Source: Candidatus Alistipes avicola
GTDB taxonomy: Bacteria > Bacteroidota > Bacteroidia > Bacteroidales > Rikenellaceae
NCBI GenBank assembly: GCA_019118565.1
Contig: DWYR01000013.1
Span: 99,650 to 163,649 of the forward strand
Direction: 5' to 3'
DNA: 64,000 bases
The notes under the pieces: model-generated
What the model was told of the DNA's origin: nothing
What the model saw: only the letters and a program-made list of their open reading frames with translations
Database searches by the model: none
In this document: piece by piece, positions 37,399 to 45,422 of the stretch
How the letters are laid out: each line of letters starts with the position of its first letter
Position numbering within the stretch: position 1 is the stretch's first letter
Translations under genes and position numbers: made by a program

Positions 37399-38076
37399 CT
37401 ACTCCAGCACGAACTTGGTCTGGACGGTATGCTCCACCCGAATCTTCTTGAATTCAAGCGTTGGCTCAGCAACCTTCATCTCACTATTGGCACTCATGTA
37501 CATCGCACTGTCCGCATACCGTGCAACACCACGATAGCCACTTATGTCATAAATATAAAAGCATTTACCGATCTTTTGGCCAACAGCTCCAGCCAATGAT
37601 TCGGCCGTTTTTTTCGCATTCGCCATCGCCTCGGCACGCACCTGATCCTTGTAACGCTCAATCTCGGTATTATCTACCCGGGCAATCGAGATATCCGAAA
37701 TTCCCAGCCCGTCGAGTGCCGCATAAACAGCCGCCACCTCTTTCGACGTATTCAGTTTCAACTCATAGGAAGCGGTAGTCAGTGTATTGTTCTTCTTAAA
37801 GAACACACTGTTCATATCCGACATCTTGAGCTGTTTCTCGACATCGATTCCCAACTGGCTGAATGCCTCGATCATCTGCCGCTGCTGGGTCTCCACCGTG
37901 ATCTTTCCCTTCGAATCGCGCTCGTTGATCACAATCGAAAGATAGAATTCATCGGGGTCGACCTCCATTTCCGCATATCCCTCCACCTGAACGTAACTGG
38001 GATAAGCCTCCTGAACCTGCGCCATGGCCGTTACGGACAAAACAAGCGCCGCCACCAAAAACACGATCTTTTTCAT
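37399..38076 (-). CDS. SIMPL (DUF541) domain exported protein
   Basis: 225 residues: a signal peptide (about 1-20, MKKIVFLVAALVLSVTAMA), then a single SIMPL domain with the opening VQVEGYAEMEVDPDEFYLSIVI and the central LKMSDMNSVFFKKNNT. SIMPL proteins are periplasmic and associated with oxidative-stress resistance, but their reaction is unknown. It stands alone between a promoter box at 38115-38122 and a terminator. Confidence 0.88.
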   Translation of the reverse strand: MKKIVFLVAALVLSVTAMAQVQEAYPSYVQVEGYAEMEVDPDEFYLSIVINERDSKGKITVETQQRQMIEAFSQLGIDVEKQLKMSDMNSVFFKKNNTLTTASYELKLNTSKEVAAVYAALDGLGISDISIARVDNTEIERYKDQVRAEAMANAKKTAESLAGAVGQKIGKCFYIYDISGYRGVARYADSAMYMSANSEMKVAEPTLEFKKIRVEHTVQTKFVLE

Positions 38077-38114
38077 AATTCACCTTCTATTTTAAGTTTA
38101 TGAATCGATTCTTC

Positions 38115-38122
38115 CAAAATTA
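38115..38122 (-). promoter_or_regulatory. Promoter -7 box for the SIMPL gene
   Basis: TAATTTTG on the minus strand, matching TAnnTTTG, 38 bases before the ATG at 38076. No -33 box is obvious. Confidence 0.4.
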
Positions 38123-38150
38123 ACCGATGCCGACAGCCCCCTTTGCACTC

Positions 38151-39560
38151 CTACCGGCGGACAAGTTTGACCACATTCTCGACGTGGTGCGTATGCGGGA
38201 ACATATCGACCGGCTGCACCGCCTCGACCCGGTAGTCGGCATCGAGCAGCGCCAGGTCGCGCGCCTGCGTGGCCGGATTGCAGCTCACATAGACGATCCG
38301 CCGGGGTGCGGCCCGCCGGATCACCTCGATCACCGGCTCATCGACACCGGCACGCGGCGGATCGAGAATGATGACATCCGGACGGCCGTTGCGCTGTACG
38401 AATTCGTCGCTCAGCACCGCCTTCATGTCTCCGGCATAGAAAACCGTATTTTCGATCCCGTTCAGCTGCGAATTGATGCGGGCATCCTCAATCGCCTCGG
38501 GGACATACTCCACGCCAACCACCTTCGCGCAGCGTGCCGCACAGAAGTTGGCGATCGTTCCCGTTCCCGTATAGAGGTCGTACAACACCTCACCGCCCGC
38601 AAGGTCGGCAAATTCGCGTGCCACCTTGTAGAGCTCGTACGCCTGCTCTGAATTGGTCTGGTAGAAGGACTTGGGCCCTACCTTGAACTGCAACCCCTCC
38701 ATCCGTTCGATGATATGATCCTTGCCCCGGTAGCAAACCGGCGCGAGATCGGCGATCGAATCGTTCAGCTTGTCGTTCACCACATAGAAGAGCGAGGTGA
38801 TCTGCGGGAAGGTTTCACCGAGGTGGTCGAGCAACGCCGTGATCTTCTCCCGCTCGTCGGCATGGAAGACCACGATCACCATCACCTCGCCCGTCGAGGC
38901 GGTCCGCACCACCATGCCGCGCATCAGCCCGCTGTGCTGGCGGGCGTTATGGAACGTATAGCCGTGTTCGAGACAGAAACGCTTGGTCTCAAGGCGGATT
39001 GCGTTCGAGGGTTCGGGCTGCAACCAGCACTTGTCGATATCGAGCACCTTGTCGAACATGCCGGGAATATGGAATCCCAACGCCGGCGTAGCCTCCAGAT
39101 CGCCCCCTTCAGCCACCTCCTCGTAGGTGAGCCAACGGCGGTCGGCAAAGGTGAATTCGAGTTTGTTGCGGTAAAATTGGGTCTTTTTCGAAGGCAGACA
39201 CTCCGCAATGGGAGGCAGGGAGACCTTGCCGATACGCGTCAGCTGGTCGCGGACCTGTTCGGTCTTGAAACGCAACTGCTCCTCGTAGGGGAGATTCTGC
39301 CACTTGCAACCGCCGCACACCCCGAAATGGGCACAGAACGGTTCGACACGGATCGGGGAGCGTTTGACGTAACGCACCACGTATCCCTCCATATAGCGGC
39401 GACGTTTGCAGCGGATCTGTACATCCACCACATCGCCCGGAACGGTCATCGGAACGAAAACAACCACGTCGTTATAGCGTCCCATCGCCTTGCCTTCGGC
39501 AGCCAGCGTTGTAATTTCGAGCCCCTCGATCAGGGGGTAATTCGCTTTCTTTCGAGCCAT
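38151..39560 (-). CDS. rlmD: 23S rRNA (uracil-5-)-methyltransferase RlmD family
   Basis: 469 residues: an N-terminal TRAM domain, then a Fe-S cluster motif CAHFGVCGGCKWQ (three of the four cysteines), the SAM-binding region VLYDLYTGTGTIANF and the catalytic VSCNPATQARDL. This is the RumA/RlmD group that methylates uridines of 23S rRNA. The exact target (U1939, U747 or both) is inferred only from the family. Confidence 0.9.
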   Translation of the reverse strand: MARKKANYPLIEGLEITTLAAEGKAMGRYNDVVVFVPMTVPGDVVDVQIRCKRRRYMEGYVVRYVKRSPIRVEPFCAHFGVCGGCKWQNLPYEEQLRFKTEQVRDQLTRIGKVSLPPIAECLPSKKTQFYRNKLEFTFADRRWLTYEEVAEGGDLEATPALGFHIPGMFDKVLDIDKCWLQPEPSNAIRLETKRFCLEHGYTFHNARQHSGLMRGMVVRTASTGEVMVIVVFHADEREKITALLDHLGETFPQITSLFYVVNDKLNDSIADLAPVCYRGKDHIIERMEGLQFKVGPKSFYQTNSEQAYELYKVAREFADLAGGEVLYDLYTGTGTIANFCAARCAKVVGVEYVPEAIEDARINSQLNGIENTVFYAGDMKAVLSDEFVQRNGRPDVIILDPPRAGVDEPVIEVIRRAAPRRIVYVSCNPATQARDLALLDADYRVEAVQPVDMFPHTHHVENVVKLVRR

Positions 39561-39597
39561 CGTTCAAATTGTGTTCGGATTTTTTCGAAACGGAGAG

Positions 39598-39605
39598 CAA
39601 AGGTA
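39598..39605 (-). promoter_or_regulatory. Promoter -7 box for rlmD
   Basis: TACCTTTG on the minus strand, 38 bases before the rlmD ATG and within the gap after the lipoprotein gene at 39619. Confidence 0.5.
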
Positions 39606-39618
39606 CGAAAAATTCGCA

Positions 39619-40764
39619 TCATCGACCACTTCCGTCCCTGCGTGCCTTCGCTTTTTCACGCAGCCGTCCGGCCCAGAATCCGATTCCGAAGGGGACACCC
39701 AGGACGATCACGGCAAACAGGACGATCCAGACGAGCAATTTGCTCACCAGCGCCGGGATGCGGTCCATCGCACGCTGCACCGCCTCGTCGACCGCCTCGC
39801 GCGCCTGGAGGATCATTGCCTCCCGTTCTGCCGAAACGTAGGCCTGCAACTCCATCCGCTGTCGGTCGATATCAGCAAAGGCGTTGTCCACCGCCCCGTT
39901 CAGGGTATGGATCAATGCCGAGAACTCCTCATTCAGACTCGCCCCGATATAGTCGGCAATCTGAGGCATGTGTTCAGCCACCAGCACGAGCCGGTCGAAA
40001 TTCTGCTCCAGACTGTCGAGCTGCGCCATCAGGCGACTCCGCACGCTGTCCTGCTCCATCTGCAGTTCAAAGATATCCTTCGACCAGGTGATGCTGTTGA
40101 CCGTCTGGGCGGACTGTCCTCCGAACCGGTCGCCCAGGTCGGCAATTACATCCGAGACCGACCCGACGTTATACTGCGGCTCCACACCGTTTGCACGCAG
40201 GAACTCGATCCACGGCAACGTGGTATTGACCGGAGTAAACTGCGAGGCCGTTACGGGGTTGGCCGTCATGTATTCGGCAACGAAGCGCTCCATCAGCCGG
40301 TACTTCTCTTCGGGCAGCAGGTTTGCGGCCAGACGTCCCGCCTTTTTGCTCAACCGGGCCGCCACGGTACGGGCAAGCGGAGTCTGCTCCCTGAAAAGGA
40401 GCGAATCGGGCAGACGGCAAAAAGCGCTGTCCATCCGCACGCACAGCAACCACGTGTCGAGCAACGCCACGTCAGGCGTGGATTGCATGGCCGCGGCAAC
40501 GGCCGCCCGTGTCGATTGCATCTTCCACCGGATGGCACGGATCCGCACCGAAATATCGGGGGCTGTCGAGACGATCGAATCGGCCGTGCGGGTGATCTCA
40601 TCCGAAAGGTCGTAATAAAATCCGCGCGTCATCGTCCGCACGTTTACCTCCTCGGTCGACAGCGGAGGATTTCCCGTATCGACGGAAAATCTGAACAGCG
40701 AACAGCCGCCAAGCGTCAGCAGGAGCGATCCCGACAGCAACAATTTCAACAATTTGTATTTCAT
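39619..40764 (-). CDS. Putative lipoprotein with a C-terminal transmembrane helix, unknown function
   Basis: 381 residues that I do not recognise. The N-terminus is a lipoprotein signal (LLLSGSLLLTLGGC, Cys at about 21) without an acidic surface-export stretch. The middle is helical and rich in Ala, Gln, Glu and Arg. It includes a probable coiled coil at about 235-330 (MEQDSVRSRLMAQLDSLEQ onward). A hydrophobic helix (about 342-364) is followed by a short basic tail. It would be anchored both by lipid and by the helix. Its promoter box is 80 bases upstream, divergent from the MBL gene. Confidence 0.65.
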   Translation of the reverse strand: MKYKLLKLLLSGSLLLTLGGCSLFRFSVDTGNPPLSTEEVNVRTMTRGFYYDLSDEITRTADSIVSTAPDISVRIRAIRWKMQSTRAAVAAAMQSTPDVALLDTWLLCVRMDSAFCRLPDSLLFREQTPLARTVAARLSKKAGRLAANLLPEEKYRLMERFVAEYMTANPVTASQFTPVNTTLPWIEFLRANGVEPQYNVGSVSDVIADLGDRFGGQSAQTVNSITWSKDIFELQMEQDSVRSRLMAQLDSLEQNFDRLVLVAEHMPQIADYIGASLNEEFSALIHTLNGAVDNAFADIDRQRMELQAYVSAEREAMILQAREAVDEAVQRAMDRIPALVSKLLVWIVLFAVIVLGVPFGIGFWAGRLREKAKARRDGSGR

Positions 40765-40843
40765 ACACTTATTCTCACGACACAGACTACGATATCCTGC
40801 AATCGGAACGCCGGTGCAGGGTATTTCCCCCGCACTCCGATTT

Positions 40844-40851
40844 CAAATGTA
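40844..40851 (-). promoter_or_regulatory. Promoter -7 box for the 39619-40764 lipoprotein gene
   Basis: TACATTTG on the minus strand, 80 bases before the ATG. It is one half of a divergent promoter pair with 40874-40881. Confidence 0.45.
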
Positions 40852-40873
40852 GCAATAATCCGCGAAATATCGT

Positions 40874-40881
40874 TATATTTG
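40874..40881 (+). promoter_or_regulatory. Promoter -7 box for the MBL-trmD-lpxB-maf run
   Basis: TATATTTG lies 34 bases before the ATG at 40915. No exact -33 TTTG at 19 bases is visible. Confidence 0.5.
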
Positions 40882-40914
40882 TACCTTAATAAAAAACACA
40901 CAACGCATTTCCGT

Positions 40915-41583
40915 ATGAAAATCGCCTGTCTGACCTTCAACCCCATCTGTGAGAATACCTATGTGGTCTGGGACCACACCAAGGAGTGTGTCATCATCGA
41001 TGCCGGCAACAGCAACCCCAAAGAGGATGCCGCGCTGGACGGGTTCATCGCACAGCACGAGTTGAAACCCGTCGCTGCCGTCAATACACACGGCCATTTC
41101 GACCACACACTGGGAGTCGAGCACCTGCGCCGGCAGTACGGCATACCGTTCATCCTCTCGGGCAAGGATGCCTTCCTGATCGATGCCTGTGAGGTGGGAT
41201 CGAGCATCTACGGAGTGAAGATCGGGGCCATGCCCTCGATCGACACCGACATGGATACCCTCGATGAGATCCGTTTCGGAGAGACCTCGCTGAAGATCAT
41301 CCCTACGCCGGGACACACTCCCGGACACGTATCCCTCTTCGAGCCGCAGTCGAAAGCGCTTTTCACGGGCGACACGCTCTTCCGCGAGAGCATCGGACGC
41401 ACGGACCTTCCGGGCGGCGACTACTCGTGGATCATGCGTTCGATCCTGGACAAGATCATCCCGCTGGGCGACGACGTACAGGTCTATCCCGGCCACGGCC
41501 CCGAGACCTCGATCGGACACGAGGTGCTCTACAACCCCTTCATCGTCGAGGTGCTCAACCAGGAGGTAAACTACAAAAACTAA
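40915..41583 (+). CDS. MBL-fold metallo-hydrolase (glyoxalase II-like)
   Basis: 222 residues. The zinc motif HxHxDH is seen in NTHGHFDHTLG, with later ligands in PTPGHTPGHVS, FTGDTLF and YPGHGPET. This is the small YcbL/GloB-like group of hydrolases acting on thioesters; the substrate is open. The ATG at 40915 (MKIACLTFNP) follows the -7 box at 40874; the frame is open far upstream but runs antisense through the lipoprotein gene. It begins the seven-gene run to 47417. Confidence 0.9.
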   Translation: MKIACLTFNPICENTYVVWDHTKECVIIDAGNSNPKEDAALDGFIAQHELKPVAAVNTHGHFDHTLGVEHLRRQYGIPFILSGKDAFLIDACEVGSSIYGVKIGAMPSIDTDMDTLDEIRFGETSLKIIPTPGHTPGHVSLFEPQSKALFTGDTLFRESIGRTDLPGGDYSWIMRSILDKIIPLGDDVQVYPGHGPETSIGHEVLYNPFIVEVLNQEVNYKN

Positions 41584-41590
41584 ACGCTGC

Positions 41591-42322
41591 GTGCTCGGTC
41601 GCCTGCTCCATAAAGCGCTCTATCGGATGTTGCCGCTCGAAGGTTATCTGCGGGTGGTGAGCGCCCTCTTTTTCCTCAGCTACCGTCTTCGCCTCGGCCG
41701 CCGAAGCCGGGCCACCGAATATGTCTATCACCTGCCCCGCCTGGTACGCCCCGGCGACACCGTGATCGACATCGGTGCCAACCTCGGCTACTATGCCCGA
41801 CCGCTCTCGCGACTGGTCGGCCTCACCGGAAAGGTCTATGCCGTCGAACCGGTACCGGTCGTCTGCCGAGTGCTGCGTCACAACCTGCAACGCTGTCCGA
41901 ACGTCGAAATCCTCAACTACGCGCTGGGCACCGAGACGAAAACCGTCGCCATGAGCAATGACTCGGCCGAGAAGAGCGGCTACCTCGGTACCGGACAGAA
42001 CTTCGTCGGGGAGTCGGCCTCGTCACACGCCGTGAGCTTCACGGCCCAGATGCGCCGGGGCAGCGAACTCTTCGCCACACTCGACCGCCTCGACTTCATC
42101 AAGTGCGACGTCGAGGGGTATGAACTGCACATCATGCGGGAGATACGCCCGCTGCTGGAGCATTTCCGACCGACGGTGCTGATCGAAACCGGCGGAGAGA
42201 ACCGGCAACAGATCATCGCCCTCTTCACGGAGCTGGGCTATCGGGGCTATACGCTCGTGAATGGAGCGGAGCGCCCCCTTACACCCGATACAGACAAGGA
42301 CATCATTTTCCGACAAGCATAA
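41591..42322 (+). CDS. FkbM family methyltransferase
   Basis: 243 residues with the SAM-binding motif [17 protein letters not shown] near residue 57, then [19 protein letters not shown] and a late [17 protein letters not shown]. FkbM enzymes methylate hydroxyls of sugars and small molecules; in Bacteroidota they often act on surface glycans. The likely start is GTG, 8 bases after the MBL stop; the next ATG is 12 codons in. The neighbours trmD and lpxB do not reveal its substrate. Confidence 0.88.
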   Translation: MLGRLLHKALYRMLPLEGYLRVVSALFFLSYRLRLGRRSRATEYVYHLPRLVRPGDTVIDIGANLGYYARPLSRLVGLTGKVYAVEPVPVVCRVLRHNLQRCPNVEILNYALGTETKTVAMSNDSAEKSGYLGTGQNFVGESASSHAVSFTAQMRRGSELFATLDRLDFIKCDVEGYELHIMREIRPLLEHFRPTVLIETGGENRQQIIALFTELGYRGYTLVNGAERPLTPDTDKDIIFRQA

Positions 42323-42329
42323 CCAGACC

Positions 42330-43013
42330 ATGAGAATAGATATTCTGACCGTTGTTCCCGAACTGCTCACTTCGCCGCTGAACGAGTCGATCCTCAAGCG
42401 TGCGCAGGAGAAAGGGTTGGTCGAGATCCATATCCACAACCTGCGGGACTACACCTTCGACAAACGCCGCACCACGGACGACTATCCTTTCGGCGGTGAG
42501 GCCGGCATGGTGATGAAGCCCGAACCGATCTTCCGCTGCATCGAGGCACTGAAGGCCGAGCGCGACTACGACGAGGTGATCTACACCTCGCCCGACGGCA
42601 TCCGCTACGACCAGCATGAGGCCAACCGCCTCTCGACGCTCGAAAATATCATCATCCTCTGCGGCCACTACAAGGGGATCGACTACCGCATCCGCGAACA
42701 CCTGATCACGCGCGAGATCTCGATCGGAGACTACGTCCTGACCGGAGGCGAACTGGCCGCCTGCATCATCGCCGACTCGGTGGTGCGGATCATTCCCGGG
42801 GCGATCGGCGACGAGGCCTCGGCCCTGACCGACTGTTTCCAGGACAACCTGCTGGCTCCGCCGGTCTATACCCGTCCCGCGGAGTTCAACGGCTGGCGCG
42901 TACCCGACGTACTGCTGTCGGGCAACTTCGCCCAAATCGAGAAGTGGCAGGAGGAGCAATCGTGGGAACGCACCAAACGGCTCCGTCCCGACCTGTTACC
43001 CAAAGAAGAATAA
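42330..43013 (+). CDS. trmD: tRNA (guanine(37)-N1)-methyltransferase TrmD
   Basis: A 227-residue SPOUT enzyme methylating G37 of tRNA to prevent frameshifting. The N-terminus ([13 protein letters not shown]), [12 protein letters not shown] and the trefoil-knot region with [15 protein letters not shown] and [13 protein letters not shown] are all typical. There is no rpsP-rimM-rplS context. It starts 7 bases after the FkbM gene. Confidence 0.95.
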   Translation: MRIDILTVVPELLTSPLNESILKRAQEKGLVEIHIHNLRDYTFDKRRTTDDYPFGGEAGMVMKPEPIFRCIEALKAERDYDEVIYTSPDGIRYDQHEANRLSTLENIIILCGHYKGIDYRIREHLITREISIGDYVLTGGELAACIIADSVVRIIPGAIGDEASALTDCFQDNLLAPPVYTRPAEFNGWRVPDVLLSGNFAQIEKWQEEQSWERTKRLRPDLLPKEE

Positions 43014-43024
43014 GCAATAAAAAC

Positions 43025-44158
43025 ATGAAATATTACCTGATAGCCGGCGAACCGTCGGGAGACCTGCACGGTTCGAACCTGATCCATGGCCTGAAGGGGG
43101 CAGATCCCGAGGCGCAGTTCCGTTTCTGGGGCGGTGACAAGATGGCCGAGGCCGGAGGCCAGGATAACCTGGCAAAACACTACAAGGAGACCTCGTTTTT
43201 CGGCATCGTCGAGGTGGTCCGAAACCTGCGGACGATCAAGCGCCAGCTGCTCGAATGCCAGCAGGATCTGCTGCACTTCGCCCCTGACGTGCTGATTCTG
43301 ATCGACTATCCGGGCTTCAACATGAAGATGGCCCGCTTCGCCAAGGAGCACGGTATCCGGGTCTTCTACTATATCGCCCCGAAAGTGTGGGCATGGCGCG
43401 AGTGGAGGGTCAAGTCGATCCAGCGCTACGTGGACGAGCTCTTCATCATCTTCCCCTTCGAGCGGGAGTACTTCCCCAAGCACGGTATTCAACCCATCTT
43501 CGAGGGGAATCCGCTGGTGGATGCCATCGAAGCGCGGCGCCCGTCGCTCCCCTCGCCCGAAGAGTTCCGCCGCCGCCACGGACTGGACCAGCGTCCGATC
43601 GTGGCACTGCTGGCCGGCAGCCGCCGGGGCGAAATCAAGGCCAACCTGCCGCTGATGGCCGATCTGGCCCGCCGCTTTCCCGAACGGCAGTTTGTCGTAA
43701 CGGGCGTTTCGTGGCTCGACCGCTCGCTCTATGAGCAACAGATCGGCGACAGCGGCATCCGCTACGTCTGCGACCAGACCTACGAGACCCTCGCTGCGGC
43801 CGAAGCGGCCGTGGTAACCTCCGGAACGGCAACCCTCGAAACGGCGCTGCTGAATGTTCCCGAAGTGGTTGTCTACCGCACCCTCTGGTTCCAGGTCAAG
43901 TTGCGGCCCTATGTGCTGAAGGTACCCTACGTTTCGCTGGTAAACCTCAACCTGGGATGCGAATCGGTCGCCGAGATCATCCAGTCGGACATGGACATCA
44001 CGCGGGCCGAAAAGGAGTTGCGCGCCATCCTTCCGGGCGGCGAGAAACGCACCCGGATGCTCGAAGAGTTCGCCCGCCTGAGAGCCATCATCGGAGGCCC
44101 CGGGGCAAGCACCCGATTTGCCCTCCGCATGGTCGAACTGTTGAAAAAGAAGCGATAA
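43025..44158 (+). CDS. lpxB: Lipid-A-disaccharide synthase LpxB
   Basis: 377 residues. LpxB joins UDP-2,3-diacylglucosamine and lipid X to form the lipid A disaccharide. The N-terminal YLIAGEPSGDLHGS, then VLILIDYPGFNMKMARFAK, YYIAPKVWAWREWR and the late TSGTATLETALLNVP are conserved LpxB blocks. It begins 11 bases after trmD and is followed 12 bases later by the FAH-family gene. Confidence 0.95.
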   Translation: MKYYLIAGEPSGDLHGSNLIHGLKGADPEAQFRFWGGDKMAEAGGQDNLAKHYKETSFFGIVEVVRNLRTIKRQLLECQQDLLHFAPDVLILIDYPGFNMKMARFAKEHGIRVFYYIAPKVWAWREWRVKSIQRYVDELFIIFPFEREYFPKHGIQPIFEGNPLVDAIEARRPSLPSPEEFRRRHGLDQRPIVALLAGSRRGEIKANLPLMADLARRFPERQFVVTGVSWLDRSLYEQQIGDSGIRYVCDQTYETLAAAEAAVVTSGTATLETALLNVPEVVVYRTLWFQVKLRPYVLKVPYVSLVNLNLGCESVAEIIQSDMDITRAEKELRAILPGGEKRTRMLEEFARLRAIIGGPGASTRFALRMVELLKKKR

Positions 44159-44170
44159 AACCCCATTGCG

Positions 44171-44806
44171 ATGAAAATCATCTGTATCGGTCGCAACTAC
44201 GCTGACCATGTCAGGGAGCTGCATAATACGGCAGGCGGTCCAGACGGACTTCCGACGGAGCCGGTCTTCTTCCTGAAACCGGATACGGCCCTGCTGCGCA
44301 ACAACGATCCGTTCTACATCCCGTCGTTCTCCCGCGACCTGCACTACGAGTGCGAACTGGTCGTGCGAATCAACCGGGTCGGCAAATGCATCGAAGAGCG
44401 CTTTGCCCACCGCTATTACGACGAGGTAGGTTTGGGCATCGACTTCACGGCCCGCGACCTGCAGCGCGAAGCGATCGCCAAGGGGCTTCCCTGGGAGCGA
44501 GCCAAGGGATTCGACCACTCGGCCGCCCTCTCTCCGGAGTTCATCCCGCTCGCCGAACTGGGAGGCGACGTGCAACGGCTGCACTTCGAACTGGCCATCA
44601 ACGGCCAGGTGCGCCAACAGGGCGACACCTCGCAGATGCTCTTCGGGGTCAACCGTCTGATCAGCTACATATCGCAATACATCACCTTGAAAATCGGCGA
44701 CCTGCTCTACACGGGAACCCCGGTCGGAGTCGGTCCCGTCCATCCGGGCGACAACCTGCGCGCTACGCTCGAAGGACGCACCCTGCTCGATTTCGACATT
44801 CGATAA
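44171..44806 (+). CDS. Fumarylacetoacetate hydrolase (FAH) family protein
   Basis: 211 residues of the FAH fold. It has KIICIGRNYADHVREL at the start, EPVFFLKPDTALL near residue 30, the metal-binding acidic residues in LHYECELVVRI, and LLYTGTPVGVGPVHPGD near 178. The small single-domain form resembles YcgM-type acylpyruvases or oxaloacetate decarboxylases. The substrate is unknown. Confidence 0.9.
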   Translation: MKIICIGRNYADHVRELHNTAGGPDGLPTEPVFFLKPDTALLRNNDPFYIPSFSRDLHYECELVVRINRVGKCIEERFAHRYYDEVGLGIDFTARDLQREAIAKGLPWERAKGFDHSAALSPEFIPLAELGGDVQRLHFELAINGQVRQQGDTSQMLFGVNRLISYISQYITLKIGDLLYTGTPVGVGPVHPGDNLRATLEGRTLLDFDIR

Positions 44807-44821
44807 TCAACGGAAACTGTC

Positions 44822-45415
44822 ATGCTGCTGCACGAAAAACTGAAACCCTACCGACTGATCCTCGCCTCGCAGTCCCCCCGACGTCGGGAACTGCTTGCCG
44901 AGAGCGGCCTGCCATTCGAACTGGCACCCCGTTACGGGTGCGAGGAGATCTATCCCCCGACGCTGCCCGTCACCCAGGTTCCGCGCTACCTCTCGCAACT
45001 GAAAAGCCGCGCCTTTCCGCGCCCTCTCTCCGATGGGGAGATCCTGCTGACGGCCGACACCGTCGTATTGCTCGACGGGCGGATCCTCGGCAAACCGAAG
45101 GATCGCGAGGATGCCATCCGGATGCTGCACGCCCTCTCCGGACGGTGCCATACGGTCATCTCGGGCGTGACGCTGCGTACGAACAAACGCCGCCGGAGCT
45201 TCTCGGTACGGAGCGACGTCTGGATGCGTCCGCTCACCGACGAGGAGATTGTCTTCTATGTCGACAACTACCACCCGATGGACAAGGCCGGCAGCTACGG
45301 CATCCAGGAGTGGATAGGCTATGCCGCCATCGAAAGGATCCGGGGATCGTTCTTCAACGTAATGGGACTCCCGATCCAACGTGTCTACACCGAACTTAAC
45401 CAATTCATTTCATAA
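44822..45415 (+). CDS. Maf family nucleotide pyrophosphatase
   Basis: 197 residues. RLILASQSPRRRELLAESG is the Maf N-terminal signature. The metal and substrate region includes LLTADTVVLLDGRILGKPKD and the late KAGSYGIQEWIGY. Maf proteins hydrolyse modified or canonical dTTP, UTP or CTP. The ATG is 15 bases after the FAH stop, and the next gene starts 7 bases later. Confidence 0.93.
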   Translation: MLLHEKLKPYRLILASQSPRRRELLAESGLPFELAPRYGCEEIYPPTLPVTQVPRYLSQLKSRAFPRPLSDGEILLTADTVVLLDGRILGKPKDREDAIRMLHALSGRCHTVISGVTLRTNKRRRSFSVRSDVWMRPLTDEEIVFYVDNYHPMDKAGSYGIQEWIGYAAIERIRGSFFNVMGLPIQRVYTELNQFIS

Positions 45416-45422
45416 AAAATTC

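Noticed and set aside
42866..44743. A 625-codon open frame on the minus strand opposite trmD, lpxB and the FAH gene
   Set aside because: It lies antisense to three genes with clear catalytic motifs and has the Asp/Gln/Val-rich composition of a shadow frame.
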